64,000 nucleotides of DNA from Arenibacter aquaticus (lineage in GTDB: Bacteria > Bacteroidota > Bacteroidia > Flavobacteriales > Flavobacteriaceae). The notes below the pieces were generated by a model, which saw only the letters and a program-made list of their open reading frames with translations, did no database searches and had not been told where the DNA came from. Position numbers and translations under genes: made by a program. Below, piece after piece: positions 61,541 to 64,000 of this stretch. Position 1 is the stretch's first letter. Each line of letters begins with the position of its first letter. Location of the stretch: contig NZ_RQPJ01000021.1 in the NCBI RefSeq assembly GCF_003957295.1, forward strand, positions 418,210 to 482,209, written 5' to 3'.

Positions 61541-62632
61541 TTAAATTTTCGGAAAATCAATAGTAAATATAGTTCCTTTGGGGGTATTGGATCGGAACTT
61601 TATCATCCCTTTATGGCTTTTAATAATACCATGTACCACACTAAGTCCCAATCCAGAGCCCTCTCCTACAGGCTTGGTGCTAAAAAAAGGTTCAAAAATC
61701 CTGTCTTTTATTTTTGAAGAAACCCCGGGACCTTGATCTGTTATGCTGATACTTACCTGTTTCTTTTCTTCCTTAACGGAAATTGTTATTCTACCCTTTA
61801 CGGGTGAAAAATAAATGGCATTGAGCACTAGGTTAAAGATTACCTGGGTAAGCTGTATGGTGTCTACCCTTAGAAAGACCTCTGGATTACTAAAATCCAG
61901 TTGGTGAATGATCTTCTTTTTCTTTAAACTGGGTTCCATGAGGTGCAAGGCGCTCGTAATTATAGGGTTAATATTTACCAGGGACATCTGTTGTGGCATT
62001 TCGCAGGCAAAAAACATAAGCTTTTTTACCACCTCTCTAGAGAATATGGCGCTATTTATAATCTTGTCAAGATCTTGAACGGCCTGTGTGTCTTCCATGA
62101 TCCTACTTTTCAGTAATTCAGCAAACCCTAAAATATTGGCCAATGGTGTATTTAGCTCATGAGCTATTCCGGCAGTAATTTCTCCCAGTATCCCAAGTCG
62201 GTCTGCCCGTTCCATCTTTCGTTTGATAATTATTTCATTGTCTTTAATCTGTTTTCTTTCCAAAAGGTTCCCTATTTCCAAGCACACGTTCTGCAGCAAT
62301 TTTTTTTCTTCCCTTAAAAAATCGGACGCGGAGTATTTGTCGTTGGGATATGCCACCTGTACTATTCCTGCTTTTTTGTTGAATACTTTTATGCCCGACT
62401 CCAGGCAAATGGGATTTTTTGGAAAATTGGAAGTTACTATGGTGTAGCCACTGGCATCTAACTTTACCTGTGCATCCTTATTATATCGCCAGGCTTTCTG
62501 TAGGCAGTGTAGAATGCCCTTAAGGGCGTCTTCTATTTGGTTGTAATCGCAATTTACAATTATGGAGGTTACCTCATATAAACAGGTGAGCTCCTTAATG
62601 CGTTCGTTTAACTTTTCTTCTGCTGAAATCAT
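61541..62632 (-). CDS. Sensor histidine kinase partnered with the NtrC-type regulator
   Basis: The 363-residue kinase has a GAF-like N-terminal sensory region (about 1-130), a HisKA helix pair with phospho-His158 (AGIAHELNTPLANILGF), and an HATPase domain with N, G1 and G2 boxes (NLVLNAIYFSP, DQGPGVSSKIKDRIFEPFF, GSGLGLSVVHGII). No membrane segment is visible, so the signal is cytosolic. It precedes the regulator by five bases and follows the E1 gene by 13, which suggests co-transcription with 2-oxo-acid dehydrogenase. Confidence 0.94.
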   Translation of the reverse strand: MISAEEKLNERIKELTCLYEVTSIIVNCDYNQIEDALKGILHCLQKAWRYNKDAQVKLDASGYTIVTSNFPKNPICLESGIKVFNKKAGIVQVAYPNDKYSASDFLREEKKLLQNVCLEIGNLLERKQIKDNEIIIKRKMERADRLGILGEITAGIAHELNTPLANILGFAELLKSRIMEDTQAVQDLDKIINSAIFSREVVKKLMFFACEMPQQMSLVNINPIITSALHLMEPSLKKKKIIHQLDFSNPEVFLRVDTIQLTQVIFNLVLNAIYFSPVKGRITISVKEEKKQVSISITDQGPGVSSKIKDRIFEPFFSTKPVGEGSGLGLSVVHGIIKSHKGMIKFRSNTPKGTIFTIDFPKI

Positions 62633-62645
62633 CTATCTATAATTT

Positions 62646-64000
62646 TTAATAGGATAACAACTTAATAAGTTCTTCCTCAAAACGGTTTTTGGGGAGGTAA
62701 TGGTCTTCTAGGTTTTTGGCAAATGGTATAGGTGTTTCCAAACTTCCCACTCGCTTTACAGGAGCGTCCAAATATTGAAAACAGTTCTCCATTACCATGG
62801 CCGAAATATCGCTGGCAATACTACCAAATAGACTGTCTTCCTGTAGTATAATTAATTTTCCGGTCTTTTTCACGGAATCGTAAACAGCCTTTATATCCAA
62901 GGGTTGCAATGTTCTAAGATCCAAAAGGTCTGCTTTTATGTGGGGATTTTTCCCTAAGGTGTCCAGGGCCCAATGCACTCCCAGGCCGTAGGAGACAATG
63001 GTAACCTCTGTCCCATGGCGTAACAGGGCGGCTTTTCCAAAGGGTGTAGTGAAGTAATCTGTGGGGACGTCTTGGTATACACTTCTATAGAGACCTTTGT
63101 GTTCAAAAAATAGTACGGGATTTGGATCATTTATGGCAGTAGCCAATAGGCCCTTGGCGTCTATGGGAAAAGCAGGGTAAACCACTTTTAATCCCGGTGT
63201 TTTTGTAAACCAAGCCTCATTGGTCTGTGAATGAAATGGTCCTGCTCCCACCCCTGCTCCACAAGGCATTCTAATCACTACATCTGCATGTTCCCCCCAG
63301 CGATAGTGGATCTTGGCCAAATAATTTACAATTGGATTAAATCCGGTACTGGCGAAATCTGCAAATTGCATTTCCATAACCGACTTCATTCCGTTAATAG
63401 ATAATCCCATGGCGGTGGAAACAACGGCCGATTCACATATTGGCGTGTTCCGTACCCTTTCTTTGCCAAAGCGGTCTACAAAACCATCTGTTATTTTGAA
63501 TACTCCGCCATATTCGGCAATATCCTGACCCATAAGTACTAGATGCCCATGTTTTTCCATAGATTGTCTCAACCCTTGGGAAATGGCATCCACCATTCTT
63601 ATGTTTTCTTTTTCCTCGCCAGCATGGTGATCTGTATAGTCGAACGCTTTGTAAACATCGTATAGTTCCCTCTTTTCATCAAAGACTATATCCTGTTCCT
63701 CAGAGGCTTTTTTTAGGTTGAAATCAATTTCAGAATATATTTCATTCCTAAAAGTTGTTATGAGATCGGGGGTAAGAATATTTTGGTCCACCAAAAATTT
63801 TTCGAAATTAACCAATGGATCTTTTTCAGACCAGGTATCCAGCAATTCCGTCGGCACATATTTGGTGCCACTGGCCTCCTCATGCCCCCGCACTCTAAAA
63901 GTTTTGAATTCGATTAGTACCGGTCTAGGGTTTTTGCGAATGCTTTTACATAGTTCATCTACTTTTGAAAACACTTCCAAAATATTGTTCCCGTCCACTA
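62646..64000 (-). CDS. 2-oxo-acid dehydrogenase E1, fused alpha/beta, N-terminus outside the window
   Basis: This is the C-terminal part (about 450 residues) of a thiamine-diphosphate-dependent E1. The first residues read VDGNNILEVFSKVDELC, the VDGN part of the E1-alpha thiamine-binding region, so the gene extends past position 64000 and no start is seen. Then follow the E1-beta half from about residue 130: VLMGQDIAEYGGVFKITDG, NTPICESAVVSTAMG and QTNEAWFTKTPGLKVVYPAF. The whole protein should be a branched-chain or pyruvate type E1 in which alpha and beta are one chain. The kinase/regulator pair follows. Confidence 0.92.
   Translation of the reverse strand, partial: VDGNNILEVFSKVDELCKSIRKNPRPVLIEFKTFRVRGHEEASGTKYVPTELLDTWSEKDPLVNFEKFLVDQNILTPDLITTFRNEIYSEIDFNLKKASEEQDIVFDEKRELYDVYKAFDYTDHHAGEEKENIRMVDAISQGLRQSMEKHGHLVLMGQDIAEYGGVFKITDGFVDRFGKERVRNTPICESAVVSTAMGLSINGMKSVMEMQFADFASTGFNPIVNYLAKIHYRWGEHADVVIRMPCGAGVGAGPFHSQTNEAWFTKTPGLKVVYPAFPIDAKGLLATAINDPNPVLFFEHKGLYRSVYQDVPTDYFTTPFGKAALLRHGTEVTIVSYGLGVHWALDTLGKNPHIKADLLDLRTLQPLDIKAVYDSVKKTGKLIILQEDSLFGSIASDISAMVMENCFQYLDAPVKRVGSLETPIPFAKNLEDHYLPKNRFEEELIKLLSY

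Noticed and set aside
1-64000. CRISPR arrays, tRNA, rRNA, insertion sequences, phage genes
   Set aside because: No regularly spaced identical repeats, no tRNA cloverleaf, and no transposase or phage protein was recognised in any frame.

Overview
The window looks like chromosomal DNA of a marine-type member of the Flavobacteriaceae (phylum Bacteroidota). The evidence is the two TonB-dependent receptors with N-terminal carboxypeptidase-regulatory-like domains, many lipoproteins with acidic residues just after the lipobox cysteine, repeated TAnnTTTG-type promoter elements close to start codons, and the absence of clear Shine-Dalgarno sequences. The genus is inference (Arenibacter/Maribacter/Zobellia-like). 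I see no rRNA, tRNA, CRISPR array, insertion sequence or prophage.

Layout. 1-12.3 kb: the end of a drug/metabolite permease, a four-repeat CHRD lipoprotein, small hypotheticals, a secreted phosphoesterase, recQ, a TonB receptor downstream of a histidine-rich protein, a 46-residue small gene and a secreted amidohydrolase. 12.4-12.8 kb: tandem copies of a dispersed palindromic repeat. 12.8-22.4 kb: a ten-gene minus-strand operon. It starts with the iron-sulfur and molybdopterin subunits of a periplasmic (Tat-exported) aldehyde/xanthine-type dehydrogenase and continues with moaD, moaA, mobA, a moeB-rhodanese fusion, a YdjC-type deacetylase, moeA, xdhC and mocA, so enzyme and cofactor assembly are linked. 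moaC and moaE are not in the window. 22.6-30.8 kb: cell-envelope genes (VWA lipoprotein, OmpA, a phosphodiesterase-alkaline phosphatase fusion, an M14 peptidase, a muramoyl-alanine amidase, a 3D-domain lipoprotein, an FKBP). 30.9-45.2 kb: a beta-lactamase-like hydrolase, a cold-shock protein, a large TonB receptor, three tandem micro-ORFs, a second permease, LemA with DUF2207, an NTF2-like protein, two pirins and a di-haem cytochrome. 45.4-50 kb: two SF2 helicases, a VF530-family protein, a hibernation factor and, to 51 kb, TerC.

The most distinctive region is 51.06-56.01 kb. Six minus-strand genes, mostly overlapping, encode an FAD oxidoreductase, a methyltransferase, a type III polyketide synthase, a hotdog dehydratase, a ketosynthase and an acyl carrier protein. 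This is a self-contained phenolic-lipid-like biosynthetic cluster: the last three could build or modify an acyl starter, the type III synthase could condense it to an aromatic ring, and the first two could hydroxylate or reduce and methylate it.

56-64 kb: an OmpA protein with a glycine zipper, a lipocalin-like lipoprotein, an operon of a small cysteine-containing membrane protein, glutamate dehydrogenase, a GreA/Rnk-like protein and an unknown protein, and then a 2-oxo-acid dehydrogenase E1 (cut by the window edge) followed by an NtrC-type sensor kinase and response regulator. Function calls come from recognised motifs, not from searches; no computation was run.
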